Source: SCBR16-9 sp964537975
Lineage (GTDB): Bacteria > Hydrogenedentota > Hydrogenedentia > Hydrogenedentales > SCBR16-9
Reading direction: 5' to 3'
NCBI GenBank assembly: GCA_964537975.1
Contig: CAZIDP010000021.1
Coordinates: forward strand, 6,079-70,078
Length of the DNA stretch: 64,000 bases
The notes under the pieces: model-generated
Seen by the model: only the letters and a program-made list of their open reading frames with translations
Databases searched by the model: none
What the model was told of the DNA's origin: nothing
In this document: positions 9,074 through 16,563 of the stretch, one piece after another
How the letters are laid out: each line of letters begins with the position of its first letter
Numbering within the stretch: the first letter of the stretch is position 1
Translations under genes and position numbers: made by a program

Positions 9074-10639
9074 ATGATAAAGACTATGTATAAAATTGTT
9101 ATTTTGGGATCCCTGCTGCTTTTCCTGGGCGGTTGCGCGACAGTAGGCCCAGGCTACGTTAAGCCTGAATTGCAGGAACCTGACGCTTGGATTGAGAATG
9201 ATTCGCGGATCAAAAGTGAGCCAGCAGACCTGAGTGCATGGTGGAATGTCTTTAACGATCAGGTATTGGATGATTTGATTGATACCGCGTATCAGCAAAA
9301 TCTTTCATTGCAAATTGCTGGTATTCGTATTCTTGAATCGCATGCCCAATTGGGAGTCACCATTGGATACAAGTATCCCCAAGTACAGAATTTCAGTGGG
9401 GAATTTACAAGCATGAACTTGAGTAAGAACACGCCAAATATGTTTTCAATGCTGGATTTCAAGTACAACGACATGGCAGTCAGCTTCGGTTCAGCATGGG
9501 AGATCGACCTCTGGGGGAAATACCGGAGGAGTATCGAGGCGAGTAATGCAGTACTGGACAGCTCAATAGCTGCCTATGATGATGTTCTCGTCTCTCTAGC
9601 AGCGAATGTGGCTGGTGTGTATACGCTTATCCGGACTTTTGAAGCCCGTCTCGACGTGGCCCATACCAATGTGGAATTACAAGAGCAGACCCTCCGAATT
9701 GCTGATGCCCAGTTTCAAGGGGGGTTGGTCACTGAACTCGATGTGCTGCAAGCCAGAAACCTGCTGTATGCCACAAGGGCATCAATTCCGCCTCTCGAAG
9801 CAGGCCGGCGCCAAGCACAGAATGCTCTTGCTACACTTCTCGGTGTCTTACCGGGTGAAGTACAAGGACTCCTTGAAGAGCCCAGGCCAATTCCATCAGC
9901 CCCGATTGATGTAGCTGTGGGCATTCCAGCTGAACTGATTCGCAGGCGGCCTGATATCCGTTTTGCAGAACGCCAAGTGGCTGCTCAATGTGCCTTAATC
10001 GGTGTGGCAAAAGCAGACCTCTATCCCCATTTCTCACTGTTCGGCTCAATCGGGTTGCGGACAAGTGATACAGACTCCATCTTGCCTGGTGGTAATGGCG
10101 GTACTAATATCAGCAACTTACTTGCATCGGACAGCCGCCAGTGGTTTGCAGGGCCCAGTTTCTCCTGGGACATCATGAATTATGGTCGAATTAAAAACAG
10201 AGTCCGCGTAGAAGATGCCCGCTTCCAGCAATTAGAAGTCAACTACCAAAACACAGTTCTCAGAGCCGTTCAAGAAGTAGAGGATGGGCTGGTGGGATTC
10301 ATCCAAGCCTGCGACGCGAAGAATTTTTATTCTGAGTCTGTTGCGGCAGCAGAACGATCAGTAAGAATATCTCTGGTGCAATACCGAGAAGGCTTGGTGG
10401 ATTATCAACGTGTACTTGATGCACAACGCGCCTTGGCGTCTTCTCAAGATGCCTTTGTGTTCACTTCAGGCTCTGTAGCCACCAATTTGATTGATGTCTA
10501 CAGAGCGCTTGGTGGTGGTTGGGAAATCCGGTTCGGGAAAGACTTCATATCGACCTTAAATAGAAACGAGATGGAGAACCGCACTGACTGGGGTATGGTA
10601 CTTGTTCCTGAAGTATTGGAACCGGAGACTATACAATGA
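9074..10639 (+). CDS. Outer-membrane efflux lipoprotein, NodT/OprM family
   Basis: TolC-like outer-membrane channel, 521 residues. The signal peptide ends in the lipobox Leu-Gly-Gly-Cys, so it should be lipid-anchored; the conserved start after the Cys (VGPGYVKPELQEPDAW) is typical of the NodT family. Two repeated outer-membrane-factor domains with long coiled helices follow, including the family's IPAELIRRRPDIRFAERQ segment in the middle. It completes the tripartite pump with the two preceding genes. The C-terminal 25 or so residues are acidic and not part of the conserved domain. Confidence 0.93.
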   Translation: MIKTMYKIVILGSLLLFLGGCATVGPGYVKPELQEPDAWIENDSRIKSEPADLSAWWNVFNDQVLDDLIDTAYQQNLSLQIAGIRILESHAQLGVTIGYKYPQVQNFSGEFTSMNLSKNTPNMFSMLDFKYNDMAVSFGSAWEIDLWGKYRRSIEASNAVLDSSIAAYDDVLVSLAANVAGVYTLIRTFEARLDVAHTNVELQEQTLRIADAQFQGGLVTELDVLQARNLLYATRASIPPLEAGRRQAQNALATLLGVLPGEVQGLLEEPRPIPSAPIDVAVGIPAELIRRRPDIRFAERQVAAQCALIGVAKADLYPHFSLFGSIGLRTSDTDSILPGGNGGTNISNLLASDSRQWFAGPSFSWDIMNYGRIKNRVRVEDARFQQLEVNYQNTVLRAVQEVEDGLVGFIQACDAKNFYSESVAAAERSVRISLVQYREGLVDYQRVLDAQRALASSQDAFVFTSGSVATNLIDVYRALGGGWEIRFGKDFISTLNRNEMENRTDWGMVLVPEVLEPETIQ

Positions 10640-10823
10640 TGAACATTGTTATGTGTGCGAAGCAACCAGCAATAGTCGCATACAACACATGTGTGAGGAT
10701 GCCCAAAGAGATAAACACAATATCTTCGTTGTTGTAGACGACGAAGTGATGCTGACGTTTCACTACCTGTCATACAGTAAGCCAAGATATTTTGTATCCA
10801 AGGCATCTTAGGAGTAATAAACC

Positions 10824-11774
10824 ATGAATATGCAATCGCAGGATCATTTCCCAGGCACTGAGGAAAACCTGACTACGAGAATCCAGACGACACTCAGACG
10901 TTCGGTGAGCCGCAAACTGTGGAAGCGCATTCTCTGGCGAATCGGATTGGTCATTTTCGGATTCATTATAGTGGGCTCATTCCTGCTTGAGTCTCTCAGA
11001 TATTATTTCCCTCAACTCAACGAGATGCCCTTCGTCATTTTTGTGACAGTTAATTTCTTGTTATATCCCTTAATTATCATATCTGTCCGGCATGTACTCG
11101 CCTTATTGGTGGACCTTCAAATGGCTCATGTTGAGTTATTGGTACTTCTTGGAAAGGCTGTTGCAAAAAGGGATCAAGACACTGGAGAACACAATTTCAG
11201 AGTTGCTATCATGGCGGTTCAACTTGCAGAAGCGGCACAATTGGATTCAAAGTTGATGATGGGACTTTTTATGGGAGCTTTCTTACACGATATAGGTAAG
11301 ATTGGTGTTCCCGATAGCATATTACTCAAGCCGAACCACCTCTCGCACGATGAACGTTTAGAGATTGAGAAACATGTAGCACATGGACTTGAAATCGTCA
11401 CAGGTCCCGAGTGGCTTCAAGGTACTACCCGTGTGGTCGGTTTTCATCATGAGAAATTTGATGGTTCCGGATATCCCAACCAAAAGAAAGGGGCTGAGAT
11501 ACCTATTGAGGCCCGCATCTTCTCAATTATTGATGTCTTCGATGCCCTTGTTTCAATACGACCTTACAAAGATGCGTTGCCATTTGAAGAGGCACTGGCA
11601 ATTATTGTAATGGAAAAAGGCAAGAGTTTCGACCCAATACTCCTTGATGTGTTCATGCCAATAGCCAAGAACCTTTACAACCAGGTAATACAATCTGATT
11701 TGGAACAGCAGAAAGAAATGGTAGTTAAAATCATAGAAAAATATTTTAGCCAATGGGAAACTGAAATCGCATAA
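10824..11774 (+). CDS. Membrane-bound HD-GYP phosphodiesterase-like protein
   Basis: Predicted cyclic-di-GMP phosphodiesterase, 316 residues. Two membrane segments (about residues 37-58 and 68-90) anchor a cytoplasmic HD-GYP domain. Its motifs are visible: GEH, the metal-binding HDIGKIG, HVAHGLEI, and the GYP signature HHEKFDGSGYP, then the IIDVFDAL segment. No receiver, PAS or GGDEF domain is attached. A ribosome-binding site AGGAG lies 9 bases before the ATG. It follows the efflux channel gene on the same strand after 184 bases and may be co-transcribed with it, but no promoter or terminator was resolved between them. Confidence 0.88.
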   Translation: MNMQSQDHFPGTEENLTTRIQTTLRRSVSRKLWKRILWRIGLVIFGFIIVGSFLLESLRYYFPQLNEMPFVIFVTVNFLLYPLIIISVRHVLALLVDLQMAHVELLVLLGKAVAKRDQDTGEHNFRVAIMAVQLAEAAQLDSKLMMGLFMGAFLHDIGKIGVPDSILLKPNHLSHDERLEIEKHVAHGLEIVTGPEWLQGTTRVVGFHHEKFDGSGYPNQKKGAEIPIEARIFSIIDVFDALVSIRPYKDALPFEEALAIIVMEKGKSFDPILLDVFMPIAKNLYNQVIQSDLEQQKEMVVKIIEKYFSQWETEIA

Positions 11775-12011
11775 GGCATATTCCGGTTTGGGGCTGATAC
11801 TGGTTTTCGTTTCCATTTCGGGATACAGGTTTCTATATAAAACGCTATGCTTGGACGAATACTTTTGCAGGATTGTGAAAATGTGAAGATACCTAAAAAT
11901 ATATTGTAATGAATATCTGCATACTTGTATTAACGGTAAAGAAAAGTATAAAACGACATTTGTAATTGAGCAATATAACGAAACAAGGACTGCAAATGTC
12001 TCTTGGTATTT

Positions 12012-12078
12012 ACCACAGAGACACTAAGGACATGGAGTTTTTTAATTGATTACTTCGTGAACGCTGTGTCTCTGTGGT
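12012..12078. repeat. MITE-like element with perfect 13-bp terminal inverted repeats
   Basis: The left end ACCACAGAGACAC (12012-12024) is the exact reverse complement of the right end GTGTCTCTGTGGT (12066-12078), enclosing about 40 bases that include a T-rich run. The element is 67 bases long and non-coding. The related element at 12199-12290 shares the ACCACAGAG end. From general experience, ACCACAGAG-type short elements are scattered in many environmental bacterial genomes. Confidence 0.7.
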
Positions 12079-12198
12079 TGCACTATAATCCTTTGGCTAT
12101 CTACTTGTTACTGTCTTTCAGTTCAGGCACGTTGTAATTGATCAGCAATCCCAGTCACTTTCCGGTGAGTTTATCCATGATGGTATACTTTGGTGTTT

Positions 12199-12290
12199 AC
12201 CACAGAGGAACAGAAATACAAAGTAACAGATAACTAGAAAAAGTAAAAACAGTGAAAATTCGTTCTTTGCGAACTCTGTGGCTCTGTGGT
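12199..12290. repeat. MITE-like element, second related copy
   Basis: The left end begins ACCACAGAGGAACAGA (from 12199) and the right end is CTCTGTGGCTCTGTGGT (12274-12290), whose reverse complement begins ACCACAGAG. The termini therefore match the element at 12012-12078 but are imperfect and the element is longer (92 bases). It lies about 80 bases before the truncated VOC-domain remnant. Confidence 0.65.
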
Positions 12291-12368
12291 TCCCCATTTC
12301 CTGTCTGCTGCCCAAGCCGCTCTCAGTCACTTGCGTGTGGAACCAAAAGGTGCGAGTAGGCAACTGGA

Positions 12369-12590
12369 ATGGTGATCCACTTTCACTGTGACAATTGCGA
12401 TGAGCTTGCGATCCGGGCTGTAGCAGCAGGTGCCGTGATGATCCGTGAGCCATCGGACGCATTCTACGGCGAGCGCTCTTGCACCAACCGCGATCCTTTT
12501 GGCCACGAGTGGATGATTGGTCACAATATCGAGAAGGTGGACCTTGTGGAGATGCAACGTCGATATACGGAGATGTTTGAGGACGCTTGA
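12369..12590 (+). pseudogene. VOC/glyoxalase-family remnant (C-terminal half only)
   Basis: The 73-residue open frame contains only the second half of a VOC (glyoxalase/PhnB-like) domain: a beta-strand with HFHCDNCDEL, AAGAVMIREP, then DAFYGERSCTNRDPFGHEW, a stretch typical of this family. VOC proteins of this type are about 130-150 residues, so the first beta-alpha-beta-beta-beta module and its metal ligands are gone. An in-frame TAG lies at 12357, just upstream. No ribosome-binding site is seen before the ATG. Probably a decayed gene that lost its 5' half near the MITE-like elements. Confidence 0.65.
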
Positions 12591-12721
12591 CTTCAGACAA
12601 TCAGCCCCCTCCCGCAGGTTTGCTGACCTATTCCATAGACTGCTTCGCGACTTATACCACCGCGGCAGGTTGAAGGGATTGTTTGAACAAATTCTTTTGG
12701 TGTAACCCATAACTGGTTTGT

Positions 12722-12979
12722 TTACAATTTATCCCATTCCTCAACATCTCTATCTTTGACTTTCCCGAATACTTCATCAAATCCTTTTATAATTTCTTCT
12801 TTATTTTTGTCTTTCAACAAATTTGTGTAGTATTGAGAATTATCTAGTTCAGATAGTTCTTTGGTAAATGCATACAAGGCAAATTGATTTATTGATACTC
12901 CTTCTAACTTTGCCGTAATCTCAATCCTATCTTTGAGTTCTGCAGGAATCCGTATAGTCATAACATTGACCTTAGGCAT
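12722..12979 (-). CDS. Ribbon-helix-helix antitoxin-like protein
   Basis: 85 residues. The N-terminus (VNVMTIRIPAELKDRIE, then a helix and SINQFALYAFTKEL) fits a ribbon-helix-helix DNA-binding fold of the Arc/HicB-like type; the acidic C-terminal half would be the toxin-binding tail. A remnant of a PIN-domain toxin ends 10 bases upstream on the same strand, so this is probably the antitoxin of a toxin-antitoxin pair whose toxin has decayed. A ribosome-binding site GAAGGAAAGG is placed just before the ATG. Confidence 0.7.
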   Translation of the reverse strand: MPKVNVMTIRIPAELKDRIEITAKLEGVSINQFALYAFTKELSELDNSQYYTNLLKDKNKEEIIKGFDEVFGKVKDRDVEEWDKL

Positions 12980-12989
12980 GGCCTTTCCT

Positions 12990-13164
12990 TCACCTTTTCA
13001 TGAACTCCGCTGGAGTCACAATTTGAATGTCATCAAATTTCAAATTTGTGTTATTAGTAAAATCGCTAACATTCTTTGTGATAATAAATTTTGAATTACA
13101 GGAATCTGATATCGATCTTGCTGCCTTTCAAGGCGATACAATCTGGTATTTTATATAAATCCTC
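12990..13164 (-). pseudogene. PIN-domain toxin remnant, frameshifted and 5'-truncated
   Basis: Read on the minus strand, this stretch encodes EDLYKIPDCIALK, then after a one-base shift at an AAAGG run continues as AARSISDSCNSKF, IITKNVSDF and IVTPAEFMKR, ending with TGA at 12990-12992. The Pro-Asp-Cys segment, the Ile-Ile-Thr-Lys-Asn-Val-Ser-Asp-Phe strand and the Thr-Pro-Glu/Ala-Phe end match the C-terminal half of PIN (VapC-like) toxins. A stop at 13165-13167 and loss of the upstream acidic residues leave it non-functional. Toxin-before-antitoxin order is less common than the reverse. Confidence 0.6.
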
Positions 13165-13226
13165 TTACCACGTGGTAGCGGTGTCCGATGCTACCAGCTG
13201 TTACCCCTCAAGCCAGAGGTTAGAAT

Positions 13227-13562
13227 TCAACTTTGCCGGCTCACCATCTCGTTGATCCAGACCGGGGCGAAGGGTGAGGTGCAACCCTTGGAAACGGGGA
13301 AGTCGCGATAGATTCCCAATTTTTCTCCTATGGCAATGGCCCGTTTACGATGTTTAGCGAAGTGGATTCCGATTCCTGCCAGGCAGAAGTTCATTGTCCA
13401 TTGTACTTCTGGAGCAGCGACGCCCATTTCAGACTCGATACGATCCAAAAGCACCGACAGGTCGAGTCCTTCCGGACTTTTGGCAATTCGCTTGGAGGTC
13501 AGACTCCATCCGGCGCGGGCCGCCCAAGGGTCATCCGCATCTATCCAAGCCTGGCGAAGCGT
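13227..13562 (-). pseudogene. DNA alkylation repair (AlkD-like HEAT-repeat) remnant, 5'-truncated
   Basis: The minus-strand frame from 13562 to the stop at 13227 encodes about 110 residues matching the end of the AlkD-like DNA alkylation repair family: DADDPWAARAGWSL, a helix with LLDRIESEM, VQWTMNFCLAGIGIH, and the C-terminal SKGCTSPFAPVWINEM. A TGA stands at 13563-13565 and the dispersed repeat (13571-13688) begins 6 bases further upstream, so the 5' part of the gene, including most HEAT repeats, is missing. A 75-residue open frame with a GTG at 13454 exists but would be only a fragment. Confidence 0.7.
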
Positions 13563-13570
13563 TCACTTAT

Positions 13571-13688
13571 CGGTAGTATCTTTTCCGAAAAAAATAGTTT
13601 ACCGAACTGAGACTCCGATGTCCTCTTTTATTTATATCCATTCAAAATCCACCAACAAGATAGGGCTGCCCTACCCTCTGTCGCCGCT
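13571..13688. repeat. Dispersed repeat, copy B (partner at 2140-2253)
   Basis: Second copy of the repeat described at 2140-2253, in the same orientation, sharing CGGTAGTA, ACCGAA, CACCAACAAGA, GGGCTGCC and CTGTCGCCGC in the same order and spacing. Its left edge falls within 10 bases of the broken 5' end of the alkylation-repair remnant, which suggests that insertion or recombination at the repeat truncated that gene. Minus-strand frames contain stops. Confidence 0.6.
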
Positions 13689-13845
13689 AGTCGTCGCCAT
13701 ATATTATATGAACGACAGAAGGCTCCGGCGGGACAGGGCTTAGTTCACAGAATGCTGCGATTGTACTCAAGAACTAAATGGTGCACTTAGTATGTGAACC
13801 TTGGATCTATCGTATAAGTCTTTCTCAAATCATTCAAAATTATTG

Positions 13846-13851
13846 TATAAT
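13846..13851 (+). promoter_or_regulatory. Likely -10 box of the lipoprotein gene
   Basis: TATAAT lies at 13846-13851, 33 bases before the ATG at 13885. No good TTGACA lies 16-18 bases upstream; the best candidate is TTTCTC at 13821. The leader ends with a strong ribosome-binding site, AAGGGGGAAAG, ending about 4-5 bases before the start codon. Confidence 0.5.
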
Positions 13852-13884
13852 ACTTATAACAATAAATTTTAAGGGGGAAAGCAA

Positions 13885-15468
13885 ATGGACACCTACCGAA
13901 ATACGTACAAGTTTACGATTATCTTTGTATTCACCAGTATATTTCTGCTCCTGTTGACTGGCTGTCCTCCGCGACCACCAGTGGTGGTTATTACGGTTAC
14001 TCCCACACAAGCAACAATTGAAGTTGATGAATCCATTCTTGTATCAGCAGAATCAAGCGATACCAACGATATCATTGTCTGGTCATCCAGCAACAATAAC
14101 ATCGTCTCTGTAACAGAAGCTGGTTTGGTGCATGGTATTTCTGCAGGCACTGCATCGATCACGGCCACCGGGAGTGTGAGCAATGCATCAGCCACCGTAT
14201 CCATACAGGTCGTTGAGCCTGAAGTATGGGATCCGGATACCTTTGTCTATGATGTCTCGCTGGCACCTGATGTGAATTATGTTGATGAGTCGGTGTTAGA
14301 AATGTTGAGTGCTTATGATGAAGAAAACCGTCTTTATTATTTTGATCTTGATCAGGTACAGGCCTATGGATGGGAATTTATTGAAGGAGAGCCACTTATA
14401 GTCCATGGCACAGGTCTGGGCCGAATACTAGAAATAGTTGAAACGGACAACCAGATTATAATTGAAACTGACTTTATTTCATTGACTGATATTATAACGG
14501 AGGGAGAAATTGCCTGGGACTATGGTGTTGAGTTTACCGAAGAAAAGATTGCAGCAATTGAAATTCCTGGGAAGGGTATCTATTATCCAACCAAGGGAAC
14601 GCCTCTTGAAATCAATCTTGATGTTGGTAATTTGAATTATCTGCTCAAGGTGAATCTGGATAGTAAAATTGCCACATTTGACTTTACTGTCAGTCGCGAT
14701 TTGGCTAGACCTGCTGGTGCGCGCTTTCAAGCTGTAGGTCAGTTGGAACGATTTCGCAGTAAGGATTTAATAGAGATTCAAGGGGGTACCCTGACAACAT
14801 TTGAGCATCAACTCAATGGTTTGAATGGCGACGTCACCTTGGAACTGGTGCTGGCTGCTTCGGGAAACGATGCTGCCAATCTGGAGTTTCCTGTGACGAT
14901 CATGCGAATCCCGTTCATGGTTGGACCCATCCCGGTTGTACTGAATATACGTATACAATTTGTGGTAAACGCCGTGGTACCCCTGGATGGCAGTGCCCAT
15001 GTAAAAACTCGCTTTGCCTACAATAGCGATTTGGGACTTTCGTGTGATGGAGTTGCTGTTGAAGCAGGAGGTCGAATGGGAGATACGCAGTTTGGAGATC
15101 CCATTCATCAAACCGGCGCATCGAGTGCGTTAGCCGCAAATTTTGGTGTCGGATTTCCCCGTGTAGAACTCAGTGTAGCTGGAAACACTCTTGTTCCCTG
15201 GGCGCAAGTGGCATTTCTTGTAGGTGGTTCCTACACATTCCACCCTGCCTGCCAGACAGCCGATGCTACATTCCTTGGAGCGGTTGGCTATAAACTTGGA
15301 TTTCTTGGATTGAACCTTTTATCGGGTAGTAAAACATTATTTCGGGAAGACAAGGAATTGTTACGGGCTGGAAGTTGTCCAAAAGGCATCTACCCAATGG
15401 AGTATGAGCTGATTGCAGATTCGATGATGTACGACTTGATTTCCTCAGACTATTTCATTGGAAATTGA
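13885..15468 (+). CDS. Exported lipoprotein with a Big_2-like domain, function unknown
   Basis: 527 residues. A signal peptide ends in the lipobox Leu-Thr-Gly-Cys (about residue 30), followed by a Pro-rich linker and an immunoglobulin-like Big_2 domain (about 33-110) with the typical Val-Thr-Pro-Thr-Gln-Ala-Thr-Ile start and WSSSNNNIVSV and GTASITATGS strands. The remaining 400 residues are rich in predicted beta strands and acidic, with four cysteines near the end that may pair; I do not recognise this part. It looks like a surface or periplasmic protein. Transcribed alone from its own promoter; its stop lies only 10 bases from the stop of the convergent oxidase subunit IV gene. Confidence 0.75.
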   Translation: MDTYRNTYKFTIIFVFTSIFLLLLTGCPPRPPVVVITVTPTQATIEVDESILVSAESSDTNDIIVWSSSNNNIVSVTEAGLVHGISAGTASITATGSVSNASATVSIQVVEPEVWDPDTFVYDVSLAPDVNYVDESVLEMLSAYDEENRLYYFDLDQVQAYGWEFIEGEPLIVHGTGLGRILEIVETDNQIIIETDFISLTDIITEGEIAWDYGVEFTEEKIAAIEIPGKGIYYPTKGTPLEINLDVGNLNYLLKVNLDSKIATFDFTVSRDLARPAGARFQAVGQLERFRSKDLIEIQGGTLTTFEHQLNGLNGDVTLELVLAASGNDAANLEFPVTIMRIPFMVGPIPVVLNIRIQFVVNAVVPLDGSAHVKTRFAYNSDLGLSCDGVAVEAGGRMGDTQFGDPIHQTGASSALAANFGVGFPRVELSVAGNTLVPWAQVAFLVGGSYTFHPACQTADATFLGAVGYKLGFLGLNLLSGSKTLFREDKELLRAGSCPKGIYPMEYELIADSMMYDLISSDYFIGN

Positions 15469-15478
15469 ACATATCTTG

Positions 15479-15805
15479 CTAAAAAGGTGTTGTGAACGGT
15501 GAATGCCATCCGCGTGTCAGGTAATCGGTAAATGTAATCACGATCATAATTAAGAACCAGAAAAAGCCAGCACCTGCAAATACCCAGGTCAGTTTGCTGC
15601 TCCATCTTACGTGCATGAAGATCAGGATGATACACATCATCTTGGCAAAGGCAATGGTCAACGCGATGATTAAATTTATAGCCGGATTGAAGTGGAATAC
15701 TTCCAGGCGACCGGCAGCGATGGTGAGCAGCATCAAAATCATCAATACAATGAGATTGATAAAGTATGTTTTGGGAGAAACAATATGGTGATGTTGTTCC
15801 GACAT
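15479..15805 (-). CDS. ctaF: Cytochrome c oxidase subunit IV (caa3 type)
   Basis: Small 108-residue subunit with three membrane segments (about residues 14-30, 42-66 and 74-92) and an N-terminal His-rich tail, as in bacterial oxidase subunit IV (CtaF/CyoD-like). It helps assembly or stability of the oxidase and has no metal ligands. Last gene of the complex III-oxidase operon, 77 bases after subunit III. No terminator was found beyond it; the convergent lipoprotein gene ends 10 bases away. Confidence 0.88.
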   Translation of the reverse strand: MSEQHHHIVSPKTYFINLIVLMILMLLTIAAGRLEVFHFNPAINLIIALTIAFAKMMCIILIFMHVRWSSKLTWVFAGAGFFWFLIMIVITFTDYLTRGWHSPFTTPF

Positions 15806-15882
15806 AATGTTTTGACCTTTAAATATCTGGTTCTTGCTAAAAAACTAACGCGGTACATGTTTCCAGGATTGCCAGATTTCTA

Positions 15883-16563
15883 TCAGGTAACAAGATAAAA
15901 AAGTGGAAACAGGAACACCCATACAATGTCGACAAAATGCCAGTACAAACCAAATAGCATGACTGGCATGAAATATTGGGGCCCAAACTTGTTTTTGAAT
16001 GCCATTACAATCAATACGGTCAGAATGCCAAAACCGACTATCATATGCAACGCATGCATTCCAGTCATAACATAGTAAAGGTAGAAGAACAGTTGCAGGT
16101 TACCTTGTTCCGGGAATGCTGCCAGTGCTGTATATTCAGGTGACCAGGCGCTGCCGGGAAATATTCCATGATTGATTTTGGGCATATATTCAAAGAACCA
16201 TTTAATTGCCAGGAATGCAATGCCCAGACCCATGGTAATGAACAGACACGAGATCATCTGCCGCTTCTTGCCAGTCTGAGTATAATAGACAGCCATCGCT
16301 ACAGAAAAACTGCTCAGCAGCAGGATGATAGTATTGATTGCACCTATTCTCACATCAAGTGAATGGCTTCCTGTGATCCAGGCATCAAAGTATTTTGCTC
16401 GCATGACCGAATAGGCTAGAAACAAGCCACCAAAAAACATGATCTCCTGTGCCAGAAACAACCACATACCCAGAACACTGGATTCTTCCTGTTGTTCCAT
16501 GGACTGAAAATGATGTGCGAGATACGGATTATGGTCTTCCGTGTGTACTGAACTATTACTCAC
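15883..16563 (-). CDS. ctaE: Cytochrome c oxidase subunit III
   Basis: 226 residues, seven-helix membrane subunit III of a heme-copper oxidase (COX3 family), with conserved FLAQEIMFFGGLFLAY in an early helix and HALHMIVGFG and HFVDIVWVFLF near the end. I chose the GTG at 16563 because GGAGAGG lies 9 bases upstream; the frame is open to an ATG at 16590, which has no such site. With this start it overlaps the subunit I stop by 8 bases, implying translational coupling. Confidence 0.9.
   Translation of the reverse strand: MSNSSVHTEDHNPYLAHHFQSMEQQEESSVLGMWLFLAQEIMFFGGLFLAYSVMRAKYFDAWITGSHSLDVRIGAINTIILLLSSFSVAMAVYYTQTGKKRQMISCLFITMGLGIAFLAIKWFFEYMPKINHGIFPGSAWSPEYTALAAFPEQGNLQLFFYLYYVMTGMHALHMIVGFGILTVLIVMAFKNKFGPQYFMPVMLFGLYWHFVDIVWVFLFPLFYLVT

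Larger units (their letters stand above)
11775..12368. other. Intergenic DNA with two short inverted-repeat elements
   Basis: About 590 bases without a supportable gene. It contains two MITE-like elements (12012-12078 and 12199-12290, listed separately). The first 230 bases are strongly AT-rich and I see no terminator with a clear stem and T-run after the HD-GYP gene. Open frames on the minus strand here cross both elements and have no recognisable product. Confidence 0.5.

Noticed and set aside
10602..10811. 69-codon frame with NIFVVVDDEVML
   Set aside because: Overlaps the end of the efflux channel gene; no ribosome-binding site and no full receiver domain, so listed only as an observation.
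12142..12710. Minus-strand frames of 152 and 127 codons
   Set aside because: They cross the MITE-like element and the VOC remnant and have no recognisable domain.
13330..13743. 137-codon plus-strand frame over the alkylation-repair remnant and repeat
   Set aside because: The minus-strand frame matches a known family; this one is its shadow and runs through the repeat.
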